A stretch of DNA of 64,000 nt from Siphonodentalium dalli (GCA_032622095.1 CP136061.1:22508991-22572990), one strand, 5' to 3'; shown: positions 39,118 through 50,964, counted from the stretch's first letter. The notes: a model not told the origin generated them from the letters alone. Program-made: numbers and translations.

Positions 39118-39585
39118 ATGACTGCTGTAAACATAACAGATCTTGACGAGATAATGGTACAGGGGGTATACTGTAAAGCAGTGTGCGGCGGCGAAGAAAT
39201 ATCTCTGTTTTGGAGGGCACTCAGCGTTGCGGTTTACGGGACGACCGATGGATGGATGGTTCTGAGAGATGCGGCAGTTGACCTGTACTACGCAGAGAGT
39301 GACGAACTTGGTGCGTCGGCACAAGATTTACGGCGCACACCACTTTTGGCTGAATCAAGATTGATGGTTGAATTAGCGGCGACTGTTATACAGCGACCTA
39401 TCGTCATGTTTGATGCTACCAGAGGCGGCTACAAATCAACACCAAGATTCAAGTCATCAATAACTCTAGTGTGGATCCCACACGTTTGCCACGAGCATTA
39501 TTGTGAATGCGAAATATGGATGAGGCGAGGAGACAAATCAATTGAAGTTTTGGCGAACAAAGAAGTTCAATGTGGCGGATTCTAA
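39118..39585 (+). CDS. OTU-like protein with substituted catalytic cysteine
   Basis: The ATG at 39118 (context CAAAG-ATG) gives 155 residues. The pattern of an OTU deubiquitinase can be followed: 'GEEISLFWRALSVAVYG' for the usual DGxCLFRAxS-type motif, then 'LRDAAVDLYY', 'MVELAATVIQRPIVMFD', and finally 'HEHYCECEI' with His127 for the HY-x-S/x-V end. The nucleophile position reads Ser29 (SLF instead of CLF) and the preceding Asp-Gly are Glu-Glu, so it is probably not a cysteine protease. It may bind ubiquitin or be a decoy. The OTU relation is my inference. It ends 19 nt before a histone-type stem-loop. Confidence 0.7.
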   Translation: MTAVNITDLDEIMVQGVYCKAVCGGEEISLFWRALSVAVYGTTDGWMVLRDAAVDLYYAESDELGASAQDLRRTPLLAESRLMVELAATVIQRPIVMFDATRGGYKSTPRFKSSITLVWIPHVCHEHYCECEIWMRRGDKSIEVLANKEVQCGGF

Positions 39586-39604
39586 ACTATAACAAAAATA
39601 AAAC

Positions 39605-39620
39605 GGCCCTTTTCAGGGCC
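39605..39620 (+). terminator. Histone-type 3' stem-loop of the OTU-like gene
   Basis: GGCCCTTTTCAGGGCC with AATAAAAC directly before and ACCAAA after. 'cgaaaagaaaaactc' starts about 12 nt downstream as a candidate U7-binding purine element, almost the same as after 37757. Confidence 0.85.
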
Positions 39621-39700
39621 ACCAAATATTCGAAAAGAAAAACTCTTGATTGCTAATTGATATTTTCCAAAGTGAGATTTTCCTTTTGAAAAAAAATAAT

Positions 39701-40167
39701 TCTAAGTCCATTTTCATTTTTTCCGATCAGAAATATCACATCAATGACAGGAATATCTATCCTCAGGGGGGAACTATGGCCCAGTACCCATCAGTGGGGG
39801 GCACTATGGCCCAGTACCCCCCAGTGGGGCACTATGGCCCAGTACCCCCCAGTGGGGGGCACTATGGCCCAGTACCCCCCAGTGGGGGGCACTATGGCCC
39901 AGTATCGAATACTGGACCATAGATCGTCCAGTATTCGATACTGGGCCATAGTGCCCCCACTGGGGGGGCACTATGGCCCAGTATCGAATACTGGACGATC
40001 TATGGTCCAGTATTCGATACTGGGCCATAGTGCCCCCCACTGGGGGGTACTGGGCCATAGTGCCCCCCACTGGGGGGTACTGGGCCATAGTGCCCCCCAC
40101 TGGGGGGTACTGGGCCATAGTGCCCCCCACTGGGGGGTACTGGGCCATAGTGCCCCCCATTACTACT
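39701..40167. repeat. Right terminal inverted repeat of the Polinton
   Basis: Reverse complement of 22813-23281 with only small length differences (467 versus 469 bp), mostly in G/C runs and array units. It starts at 'tctaagtccattttc' and ends ...TACTACT. Confidence 0.93.
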
Positions 40168-40173
40168 GGTGTA
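40168..40173. other. Right target-site duplication GGTGTA
   Basis: Matches 22807-22812 exactly, directly after the terminal CT of the element. Confidence 0.9.
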
Positions 40174-41439
40174 CAGCACAAATATATTATATAGCATGTT
40201 TGTACACAGTACAATATGGAGTCATGGTATAAACATGATTATACCATAATTGGCTATGCTACTGTGTGTATAACACCTGTTTTGTAAATTTAATCTTTAC
40301 ACCCCACTGTGGGTATAACGATTCCTAATATTGGTATAAATTTATACTGTTGTGTTTCAACGGCAGTTTAGGTTACAGTGAAGTAATTCGATTGGTAGCG
40401 CCCTCCAACGGATTTTGGACCAAGATGCAGGAGAGAATTAAAAAAATTCTGGGCTCTGGTTGATTAATAGTAGTTTCGATATTTAAACATATAAAATACA
40501 TGCAATCACTCCTCTTGAAATTTCAGACTCCAAACAAAACATTGGCACATTGTAAAGCACGTGGTTCCTAGATTAAATTTTGTTGGTGTGAGGTAAAAAA
40601 TGTCAATATTTTTTTCATGCAATTCTGACTCTCGATTATAAATCCCAAATTTAAAGGTACATTCCATGCTCGACGATATGATTTTTTTCATGCAGAAACT
40701 TTGCGCAGATGCCAATTCCGGTGACCATGTACTCATTTATCACAATTCTTGGATAGTCAGGGCTGCAGGCCATTATATGTTAACACTGAGGCCTATGGGA
40801 AATAATTACTTCACTGTAACCTTTATGTGTTAAAAGTGTATACCCATAGTAGAACGACCCGTCATTTGACCTCTGGTGACCTCGCTGTCGAAATTTAGCC
40901 CAATTTTTCGTCACGACCGCTTCGCGAAGTAAATACACAATTTTTCCGACTCAAAACACACTGAAATGCGATAAGTGGTCTTAACACAGAGATATATACT
41001 AGGTTTACTTGTCAAAAAATGACACATTAAAGTTAGTTTAAAGATGTTTTATGCTAGGTGCACGCACCGACAAAGTACACGTTTTATACAGGTCGGCGAT
41101 AGCTGTTGAAAATGTAAACAAAACAAACGCACGTGTTCGTCTGCCTTTCCGTGTTTAAAGCGAACGGCGGCTTACAGTTTGACTACAACGTATAGATTGT
41201 TAATGGTATCTGCAATGCGGGAAATCTGAATGTGTGTTCACATCAGCTGACTGATGCCCAAGAAAGTGGCGGATCACCGAATTTCCTAGAAATATGTATT
41301 ACTACGCGTGACCCACATTCATGATAGCTTAACATATTTGGGTCACTCGGTGCACATACATGTTAACAGTCACCACAGAGTAGCTCAGTAGCAATACATT
41401 TACGAAGCGACCGAAGAATAATAATTATGGTATAAACAA

Positions 41440-41580
41440 AATACACCCATAATAGCCGAGAATAAAAAAAAATCACCACTCGTGGAATTGTGGTTTTAAC
41501 CACTCGCCAAAGGCTCGTGGTTAAAACCACAATACCACTCGTGGTGAAAATTTGTTATTCTCGGCTACTATGGGTGTATT
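41440..41580. repeat. Hairpin element
   Basis: The left arm begins 'aatacacccataatagccga' and the right arm ends 'tactatgggtgtatt'. The loop is 'ccactcgccaaaggctcgtgg'-like. No coding. Confidence 0.85.
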
Positions 41581-41739
41581 CTATATTTATTACATTCATT
41601 AAACACATTTTATAATGATGATATACGGTCAGTGTACCCAAATGTATTGTTGTATTATTTGACTTCCGGTTTGTCGTCTGGTTACATTCCGTACGCTACC
41701 GTTGAGGAATGGAGAATCGATGTCTGTGCCGGGGTGGGT

Positions 41740-42245
41740 GGGTGGTCAAAGCCACCAACAAGAAATGTTTTCCGCAACTAAAAATAAAAATTCCTGCTTG
41801 TTTTTTTAGTGTTTTGGCAATGAGTTGGGCTTCAAAACCACTTTGAATGAGAGAAATAATGTAATTCTAACTGGTAAACTGACTGCAGGCAGTTATCGTG
41901 TTGTATTTTGTTGCAAATTTTGAAATCCAAGATGGCCGCTGGCAACCATGTTTTTTTTTGGCCGAATGACCTCAAAATGACTTATTCCTATTTACATGTC
42001 CATGTTAACATCCATGATAAATAGTATGCACAGAAATTCATATACAGCTGTTTACAGTGAATTTCCCCCCGCAAATCTCTGTTTTAGTGTTAAAAGGGGG
42101 TGGGTGTCAAAAAATGGTCGGAAAAAAACTGAGGAAAACGGAAACAAATTTGGCGGTGGGGGTGGGTGTGTACAAAAAATGATCGAAAGGGAAAAAATGC
42201 CATACGTGCCTGAGATATTTTTCCGACCCCCCCCCCCTGGACTCG
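41740..42245 (+). repeat. Dispersed repeat, copy 1
   Basis: It shares 'atatacagctgtttacagtg', 'aaaagggggtgggtgtc' and 'acaagaaatgttttccgcaa'-like segments with the inverted copy at about 48490-48975. A pure C run precedes the end. No coding. Confidence 0.7.
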
Positions 42246-42332
42246 TTTTGTAAAAATCAACTGGGAACTCGTTGTAGATCTTCTATATTATCTTTCATCT
42301 GAGCTGAATCAATCAACGATAAACGCACAGCG

Positions 42333-42446
42333 AAATGATATACCATCAACATCTATACTAAATGATATACCATCAACATCTATACTAAATGATATACCAT
42401 CAACATCTATACTAAATGATATACCATCAACATCTATACTAAATGG
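42333..42446. repeat. Four copies of a 27-bp repeat
   Basis: The unit 'aaatgatataccatcaacat' plus 'ctatact' is repeated four times with no visible variation. Confidence 0.92.
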
Positions 42447-42708
42447 ATTCTCCCCTTCAGTTATGGAAGTATACACAGGAATAATCTATTATTCATTTGG
42501 AGGTGTCTTCGGGTAACGAAAGCAGCCGACTGCAACAGAATAAGCCTATAATACAAGAGCAGAATAATTCATATTAATTGGTGGGAAATGTTCAGATAAT
42601 AAGTTCAACAAACGGTCTATGTTTTAACTTATTATATTAACATTTCACAATAGACTACTCATCAATGAATATGTAGTATAGAAAGGGACTACTTGTTATT
42701 TATTCCAG

Positions 42709-43608
42709 AATGATTACTGCATGATTACTGCATGATTACTGCATGAGTACTGCATGATTACTGCATGATTACTGCATGATTACTGCATGATTACTGAATG
42801 ATTACTGAATGATTACTGCATGATTAATGTATGATTACTGCATGATTACTGCATGATTACTGCATGATTACTGAATGATTACTGAATGATTACTGCATGA
42901 TTACTGCATGATTACTGCATGATTACTGCATGATTAATGTATGATTACTGCATGATTACTGCATGATTACTGCATGATTACTGCATGATTACTGCATGAT
43001 TACTGAATGATTACTGAATGATTACTGCATGATTAATGTATGATTACTGCATGATTACTGCATGATTACTGAATGATTACTGAATGATTACTGCATGATT
43101 ACTGCATGATTACTGCATGATTACTGCATGATTACTGCATGATTACTGCATGATTACTGCATGATTACTGAATGATTAATGCATGATTACTGCATGATTA
43201 CTGCATGATTACTGCATGATTACTGCATGATTACTGCATGATTACTGCATGATTACTGCATGATTACTGCATGATTACTTAATGATTACTTAATGATTAC
43301 TGCATGATTACTGCATGATTACTGCATGATTACTGCATGATTAATGTATGATTACTGCATGATTACTGCATGATTACTGAATGATTACTGAATGATTACT
43401 GCATGATTAATGTATGATTACTGCATGATTACTGCATGATTACTGAATGATTACTGCATGATTGCTGCATGATTAATGTATGATTACTGCATGATTAATG
43501 TATGATTACTGCATGATTACTGCATGATTACTGCATGATTAATGTATGATTACTGCATGATTACTGCATGATTACTGAATGATTACTGAATGATTACTGC
43601 ATGATTAC
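42709..43608. repeat. 11-bp satellite, about 80 copies
   Basis: The unit 'tgattactgca' is repeated for 900 bp. Variants 'tgattactgaa' and 'tgattaatgta' recur in a higher-order pattern, indicating multi-unit duplications. Confidence 0.97.
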
Positions 43609-45374
43609 CAACTTGGGTACAAAATTCGTTAAAATTACTACGTTGACCATGTATACGTTTGACTAAAATCATTCTTGTTCGTATATATGTAAAAATGTGG
43701 GATGTTTCACACCACTTTAACAATGTTTCCTATATTATGACCAGTTATCTGACCTCACTGAACTTATGAATGGGACCCGTTCTCTGGTCTGACCGCCCTC
43801 GCGACCTCATCATTTGATATTCTAGTAACATCCACCGTTTAATTCACCCTGGCTTTGTTAGTAGCCGGTTACGATTTCCGATGTGCCTGTAACATGGGAC
43901 CGTCTCACGCGATATAGATATTTAGGTTGTCACACTAAATCCTTATAGATAGACATTCTCATGAACCCACCGATCCATCACTCATGTGTTTACCTGCTAA
44001 AAAAAACCCTGGATATGGTGTGTTTGATATTTGCAGGATTAGGTCCACAGAGGGTGAATTTAGTGATGTTACTCCACACAACGGGCTAGCATTACCAACA
44101 TCACCCTCTTTCGACATCATTATGCTTAAGCATCATTTTCTGGGAAGTATCTATAGTCTCAAATTAATGGTTGCTTTAGTTACTTTCCCCCTTCTGTTCA
44201 GTTTCTATATCCCCTAATTTGCAGAAGATGAAATGCATACACGAGGTGACTAATGGGTGAACATAATCAACATCAACTGGGGGTACTTCAATATGATCCT
44301 ACATGTCTCCCATGGCAGTTGTGGCCTAAGCAGAATGAGGTTCACAGAGGGTGAATTTGGTGATGATAGCCAGCGGTTCAGGATAGCGGCACTAAATTTG
44401 CCATATGGGAACCTCATTCTGTCAATAGCATAGTCAATTTCAAGGACACCATGCGTTTCAAATTGGTGAATAACAAGGTAATCTTTAATCAACCAAACAC
44501 GAGGTTCTTCGGACAAGTCACCTTTCGATGTCGCTGACTTATAACGATCTTTTGAAATCTGAACGCCAAACATATTGACATTCTATATATGAATTACAAG
44601 ACAATATATACACCATATTCCATATTATAGACCATTTGAAAGACGAAGCTCCAAAATATTGTATTATCAACTTATCCAATCGAATAAAATGTGATACAAG
44701 TTGTTTTTGTCAAGATACCGACGTCTGTTCTGTGCTTAATATGTTCTCATAATGTTTGCGCTATATAAATTAATTATTATCAATTTCGATCTGGTCTTTA
44801 ATGCCAGTCTATTATTGTCAACGGAAGCGGAATAACTCTACCCCTTAGTTATGAATTATGATGCATTCTGGTGTGAATAACGGGGGAAGTCTTGGTGTAA
44901 ATCTGAGAACCTCTGTCACTTGGTGGACACTCCTAGGCCACAGCTGTTCCATATTCTGGTAGCACACATATACATATACATATTTGGTTCCTCTTAAAAT
45001 GGTAAATCACATTGAATATGTTGTACAAAATGTGATCTGGGGATTCGAAAATTAAGTGGGCCTTTAAGTGCTCTGGCGTTTCAATGCATGTACATGCAGG
45101 TTTGAATGTGTATCCCTGTTTATGGAAGATTCAGTATTTGAAAAACCTGATTGACTCTCAAATTCCCAATGATGAAATGAAGCAATCTCTATGTCACCTT
45201 AAAACAATAGCACTCTTGCATATATAGTACGTACAGAGTGTGCGATAAACAAAACACTCAACACCGGGGGAACCACTCTAAGCCCATGCAGTTAATGTTT
45301 CGTGGTGATCAACTGTGAACTTGCGCGGAGTGGATTTATTATGAATCGACAGAAATCCTGGAGACTGATCAGGG
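43609..45374. other. Repeat-derived non-coding region
   Basis: No gene is recognised. Two degenerate copies of the CCAGAGGGTGAATTT foldback lie at about 44028-44117 and 44328-44420. Part of a TTAA-flanked MITE ends at 45063 with 'attaagtgggcct' followed by TTAA; it is related to 50528-50957. Confidence 0.55.
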
Positions 45375-45383
45375 CTCATAGAG

Positions 45384-45527
45384 AATCACCGCGAACCACT
45401 GAGAATCGCCGCGAACCACTGAGAATCGCCGCGAACCACTGAGAATTGCCGCAAATCACTGAGAATCACCGCGAACCACTGAGAATCGCCGCGAACCACT
45501 GAGAATTGCCGCAAATCACTGAGAACT
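45384..45527. repeat. 18-bp tandem repeat
   Basis: 'gagaatcgccgcgaaccact' (period 18) is repeated about eight times with 'cacc' and 'attgccgcaaat' variants. Confidence 0.9.
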
Positions 45528-45799
45528 ACTTAAAATAGTTCGAGCCAATTTGATTTATTTGATTGTCTTGTTTTGACTTGTTCAATCTTTTAATGCCCGC
45601 GAAATGTTATGGGAATTGTAGATCTGTGAAATGAGATTTCCCACTCACACGATTCGTGTCAATGGGCGTGTTTTTTTTCTCAGCCGAGGACTATTTTGTA
45701 TACATGTATATAAAACGTTCGTATATAATGCCATTTATAAGAATAATTCATCGATATGAAAATAAGGTTGATCGTTGTATATTCAAACCTGTGTTTTAA

Positions 45800-45906
45800 G
45801 TCAGTTAATGGACTTGCGGCTGAACATTCGGAAACTAAATGGTCTCACCCTTCGGGCTCGACCATCTTGTTTCCAAATGTCAAGTCGCGAGTCCATTAAC
45901 CCTGAC
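45800..45906. repeat. Hairpin element
   Basis: Inverted arms start 'gtcagttaatggacttgcgg' and end 'gtccattaaccctgac', with the loop 'cacccttcgggctcg'. Confidence 0.75.
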
Positions 45907-46562
45907 ATATCGCTCGCCTATCCTCGCTTTCGGTTCTGAGTGGGTCACCGTGAATCACTCCACCCCCCCCCCCCAAAGTCGTCACGGTATTGAGTGATAT
46001 TCTTATCGTGCACTTTTTACATACTGTATATACCACTGTATATTTGCTTCTGTCATCAGTGTTGCTCCGAGAATTCATCTTGATCCACCTAAAAGCCCAG
46101 CCATCCAAAGCATCCACGCACTCGAGATGATTACATGGCTTCAGCTCATTTGATAGACGTCATGCTATAAAGATGCCACCTCCGAGATGACACCATTCAA
46201 TTAATATTTACACGTTTTCTACACAATAAGATAATGAATTTGAATCAACAACATGTATACGATGAATTCAGACCATGGTGACAGTCGTTAATATGGATCT
46301 TTTACCGCTAACAGCGAATATTAAAGAACGTTTCTAAAATGATCTAAACTATGATTTTATGCTTATTGTCACCCCAGTTTTGTTGTATGTCCTTACAAAC
46401 CCTATTGTACTTAACCGGGGACTATATACTAAATCCGGCCATTTATGTGACCATCTCCTTTTATAGTCAACAGAATATATGAATGAATTTGAGCCATGGG
46501 TTAGTGCAAAATACACTCGAGTGCTCTATGAACGATGCACACAACATGATAAGTATAATGAT

Positions 46563-47080
46563 AAAAGGCCGCCCGGCCACAGTGTCCCCCGAAAAAGTGG
46601 CTTCATTGGGGGCATCAGTTTTTCTGAAAAAAATAACAAAGACCCTAAATCCGATACTAAATTTCAGAACAATCCAACCAGTGTCCCCTGAAATGGTGGA
46701 TACACTATCATACTAAATTTGATTCAACCCATATTCGAACTTGACCTGTATATAGGGCTGATAAACTCACATACCAAATTTGGTTCAGATATGAATACAC
46801 ATACTGAAGTTATCATCCGGAAACCAGAAAATTACAAGATTCTAAGTAAAAAAAGGGCCATAACTCTCGCAAAAATGGGCGGAGCAAAGCCATATTCGAA
46901 CTTGACCTGTATTTTGGTCTGATAAACTCACAATGAAATTTTCTTTTGATCTAATAACCGAAACTAAAGTTATCATTCGGAAACCATGGAAGCACAGACA
47001 CACGGACGCACAGACGAACGGACGGATGAACACCGGCTATTTTAATAGTCGCCCGGAAAAAAAAATTCGGGGGACAAAAA
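46563..47080 (+). repeat. Helentron-like non-autonomous element
   Basis: Same building blocks as 13320-14130: 'gaaaaagtggcttcat' at the left, two core repeats with 'aaagttatca(t/c)cggaaacc', then an acgg-type microsatellite. It ends in a hairpin with 'ttcgggggac'. Confidence 0.6.
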
Positions 47081-48489
47081 TGAGTTAATGACTCGAGCCA
47101 TAAACTCATTTTCATTATAATTACCATATTGTTTTACATCGTTCAAAAAGTAAATGAGTGTATATATTTTGCACTCATCCATGGATCAAATTCATTCATT
47201 TGTTGCATATATTCTGTTCGCGTTAATTGTAAAGAAAATGGGCTAAAGAAGCATATAGCTAAGTTAGTGTTAATTTGATGTGGAATCCTTAATTTCCAAG
47301 CCTGTTCCGAAACTGAATGACGTCATATTGACTACCCCATCCATCACCACCCACAACCCGAGAGATAGTTGGCACAGAGACTATGGTATGGATTTTATAT
47401 ATTTTAATGTTTCAATCATGATATATAAACGCACGATGTGGCTGATGCTATCGTTGTCGTAATATTTACAAACAAAACTTGTTGAATAAAGAGTCTAATC
47501 ATTCGGAGTGAACATTTCTTGATTCAAACCATAAAAAGTTGGGAATAAATGTACTGTTTGTAATTCAATCCATCAGAACATCCAAAAGAAACTTCACGAA
47601 ATAAACTTTTTTATCAACATTGCATGCTTTGAAGTGAGATATCCCCTGGGTAAGTTCAATGGAGTTACTCGCGCCAGAACAACTTCTTGATAACCGTATA
47701 TCTATATTTGCAACAACGTTGCACTTGACTCGATTACGCGACTCCTGGTAGCGCAGTTACGTATTTTACGCACGTTGCCAATGACACCGTGCTCCGTTCA
47801 ACATTTTTTCTTCAGATCAGCGACAAATATTCCACTTGAATTACAATCACGCTTAAATATAATTGCTGATAATTAATTGTAAAAACATTACGTTTTTGTC
47901 GCATTTTTGAAGGTCTCTTGGTAGATTTGTATAATAATGTATACGACGAAAACCTCAGCCACAGTGTACGTGATACGAACAATTGCAAATGTGATATAGT
48001 ATGTATACACCGCATGAGTATAGTGATGTACATTCTATCATGTCAAGCAATATAAGAACGCTACGATGGAGATCAAGCCTCAAGAAAGCCAATCTGATTA
48101 TACAAATGCACGATCTAAGAACATATATATGTTAACTACATGGATTTAACCCTTTCGTGACGGGAGCTGCGCTGGTGCAGCGTTAAAGATCATGGGACAG
48201 TGCATTCAATTATACATACTAGTCTCCCATATATAGGGACCCTCGCATATATAGGATAATGTACTGGCTTACGTGGTCAAGGTAAATATTGTTAGGCGTC
48301 ACCCCACCCCATGAATCCTGAATCCCAGTTAACAGAGAGGGTGAATCTTGATTACCATTTAAGAAAATGTCGAATGAAAGTCATGGTTATTTCACACTAA
48401 TATTATAATTTGCACCTATTTGTTGAGGTTATGTACACAACTTCAACAAATAAAAATGTATGAGACTGAATTACATAAAAAATTGTCAT
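47081..48489. other. Non-coding region, nothing recognised
   Basis: AT-rich sequence without a supported gene. Around 48200-48265 a degenerate fragment ('acatactagtctcccatata', then 'cctcgcatatataggataat') recalls the palindromic-core MITE. Confidence 0.5.
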
Positions 48490-48975
48490 TTTGGCTCGGG
48501 GGGGGGGGGGGGGGGGCCCCGAATCTAATTTTTTTTCCGTTTTCGGCAGTTGTTTCCGACCATTTTTGGACACCCACCCCCTTTTAACACTAAAACAGAT
48601 ATTTGCGGGGGGAAATTCACTGTAAACAGCTGTATATGAATTTCTGTGCATACTATTTGTCATGGATGTTAACATTGACATGTAAACAGGAACGAGTCAT
48701 TTTGGGGTCATTCGGCCAAAAAAAACATGGCTGCCAGCGGCCATCTTGGATTTCCATATTTGCAACAAAATACAACACGATAACTGCCTGCAGTCAGTTT
48801 AGCAGTTAGAATTACATTATTTCTCTTATTCTAATGTGTTTTAAGCCAAACTCATTGCAAAAACAGTCAAAAAGACTTGCAGAAAAAAAAATTGAGTTGC
48901 GGAAAAAATTGTTTGTTTGTTGTCGCAACGACCACCCACCCACCCCGGCATACGTGCCCGGAACCCCCCCCCCTG
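48490..48975 (-). repeat. Dispersed repeat, copy 2 (inverted)
   Basis: Reverse complement of 41740-42245. The G run at its start corresponds to the C run of the other copy. Confidence 0.7.
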
Positions 48976-49239
48976 TTTGGCTAAGAAATAATTCCAATGT
49001 GGAACATTTTGATGCTATAAAAGCTGCACACCAGCCTTGTTGTTGAATCCTGATTTCCGGTTAAAATAGGCATATGAATCCATAGTATCAGTTAACAAGA
49101 GGTATGAATCATGCGGACCACATGAAAATAACCTGAATCCCAAGGGGGGGGGGGGAATGGCACACTCGTATGAAGACATACATCGATTGTATCACGCAGA
49201 CATCCGTGGTGTTTTGGTCATATCACATGTACAATTATA

Positions 49240-49762
49240 GGGGGATTATCTCTTTGTAAACTTGTAAACATGTATTATATAGTTACCGGGGTATAAAATA
49301 TTAGATCTGAATCGAAGACTCCTGTCCGGAAATGCTTCTATCGATTAATATTAATTTTATTTCTAGTATTTTCTGGTCTAAAAAGGTGTGGTCGTTTAGC
49401 TAACGAACAATAGTGGTTACTGTTAACAGAGACCAGAAATGTTATTGTGTAATTTTGTCACAAATAAACGTTAATTATATCCATTATCGCATATAACTAT
49501 GGAATAAAACAATACAGCCAATCAATCTGGTACATTTGACGTTCGGTTCGCAGCCATAGGAACAGCCTAATGCTCTATATCGCTATATGGTATCACCCGA
49601 ATGGGCTGTTCTAAAACTAGACAAATAAATGGGCCCAATAAAATATTCGAGATAAAATCAATATTAATTGATAGAAGCCTTTCCGGACAGGAGTCTTCAG
49701 TTCATATTATTTTATACCCACGCAACTATTTCAAATTTGTTAATTAAAGAGATAATCCATCT
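49240..49762. repeat. TIR element, GGATTATCTCTT family (copy 1)
   Basis: The left 'ggattatctctttgtaaac' and right 'aaagagataatccatctttaa' ends are inverted, as are the subterminal 'gaagactcctgtccggaaat' blocks. The interior is non-coding. Related ends occur at 61051 and 63121. Confidence 0.75.
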
Positions 49763-50527
49763 TTAAGATAATATCACGTTACTTCAAGATAATATTTCGT
49801 TATTTCAAGATAAGGATCTCGTTGATTGTTTCAAGATAAGGATCTCGTTGTAACGAAATAGATATGTCGTTATGCAAACATATTATCTCGAAATAACGAC
49901 ATATTATCTCGTTATTTCGAGATCAAAATAATTACTGGTATGTCCCAAATCAGCCACTGTAAAATGACCGAATGTGTGATTGTAAATACGAACACGCATG
50001 TGAAGTCTGATGCATACATGGATCGTCTGTTATTTATACATGGATCGTCTGTTATTTATACATGGATCGTCCGTTATTTCCAAAAAGTATTATATGGCTG
50101 TATATATAGTTCTAAAGATGTTTTTTCAGTGCGAATATTCCCATAACACACGCGATGACCAGGCCGATCTTCGGAGCAATGGAGCCTGAAACGATAGCAA
50201 TTAATCATGTCAACATGGCAGTAATGTCGAAAGCATGGACAAAATACTCATTGCCGAGTTGTTTTTTTTAGGAAATCTGCAGTTCATAAGTTCAACGATC
50301 GTTCCCCACCAATGAACAGTAACCATGGTAACGGTTTATTATCTGTTTGTTTGTGTCATATGCATATATTTCCTGAACATCCTTCCAAATAAATAATAGA
50401 CCACTCTAATGTATACTTTTGTAACAGAATGGAATATTTCATTCAGTTAAAGAGTTAACTTCACCCCTCCCATTGAAGATAAACATCCCCATCTGTGGGG
50501 AAACTGTATTTCCCACACCATTTTTAA
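49763..50527. other. Non-coding region with short low-complexity repeats
   Basis: It begins with repeats of 'tttcaagataaggatctcgtt' and 'ttatctcg(a)aataacgac' (49763-49925), then three copies of 'atacatggatcgtctgttat' (50015-50078). No gene is seen. Confidence 0.5.
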
Positions 50528-50957
50528 AGGCCCACTTAATTTTCGAACCCCCAGATCACATAATATAAAATATATGCAATATTATATACCTTTTGAAAAC
50601 ATTGTATTATCGACTTATCCGGTGTAATGAACTGTGAACATATTGTTTTTATTGAGTTACCGACGTGTTTTTCATCTGGATTGTAGTGCAAATGGTATTA
50701 TTTTCAATGGAAGGGGAATAACTCTATATCTTAAATATATAGTTTGGATCCTGTTGCTGTCTGGAAGTCGTAATCGGGGAAATGTGTGTATGATTTAAAC
50801 TATTATCTATTACTCTATGGGCACCTTCTGAGACACAGACGTTCCAAATGGTGATGAAATATAGTATCTTAATAATATTTTATGGTATAGATTGTTATTA
50901 AAACCGTATATCAAGGCACTACAAAAAATAAACTTGACTCGAAAATGAAATGGACCT
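50528..50957. repeat. TTAA-flanked MITE, AGGCCCACTTAATTTTCG family
   Basis: TTAA (50524-50527), then AGGCCCACTTAATTTTCGAA. The right end 'actcgaaaatgaaatggacct' precedes TTAA (50958-50961). Partial relatives end at 45063 and 52722 with 'attaagtgggcct'. Ends and target site are like those of the AGGTACTCAA family. Confidence 0.75.
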
Positions 50958-50964
50958 TTAAATA

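Larger units (their letters stand above)
22813..40167. mobile_element. Complete Polinton/Maverick (adintovirus-type) element
   Basis: A 17,355-bp element begins AGTAGTAATGGG and ends with its complement CCCATTACTACT. It has 467-469-bp terminal inverted repeats and a perfect 6-bp flanking duplication GGTGTA (22807-22812 and 40168-40173). AG...CT ends and 6-bp duplications are the established Polinton signature. It encodes the full set of PolB, integrase, packaging ATPase, adenain-type protease, and major and minor capsid proteins, all without internal stops, plus a right arm of five small genes. Gene spacing is very tight (overlaps or gaps under 60 bp) in the left 12 kb. The intact frames and near-identical TIRs argue for a recent insertion; activity itself is not shown. 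Confidence 0.96.
40174..42332. other. Intergenic region right of the Polinton
   Basis: I see no gene here. It contains a hairpin at 41440-41580 and the left copy of a dispersed repeat at about 41740-42245. 'ggtataa' and 'tatacc' motifs recur near the insertion site. The open frames are short and lack domains. Confidence 0.5.

Noticed and set aside
36546-39585. Histone genes in the right arm
   Set aside because: Despite histone-like 3' ends and divergent pairing, none of the five proteins shows a histone fold signature.
39744-40232. Frames of up to 162 codons in the right TIR
   Set aside because: Same reason: period 30 is a multiple of three and has no stops; no start context or domain.
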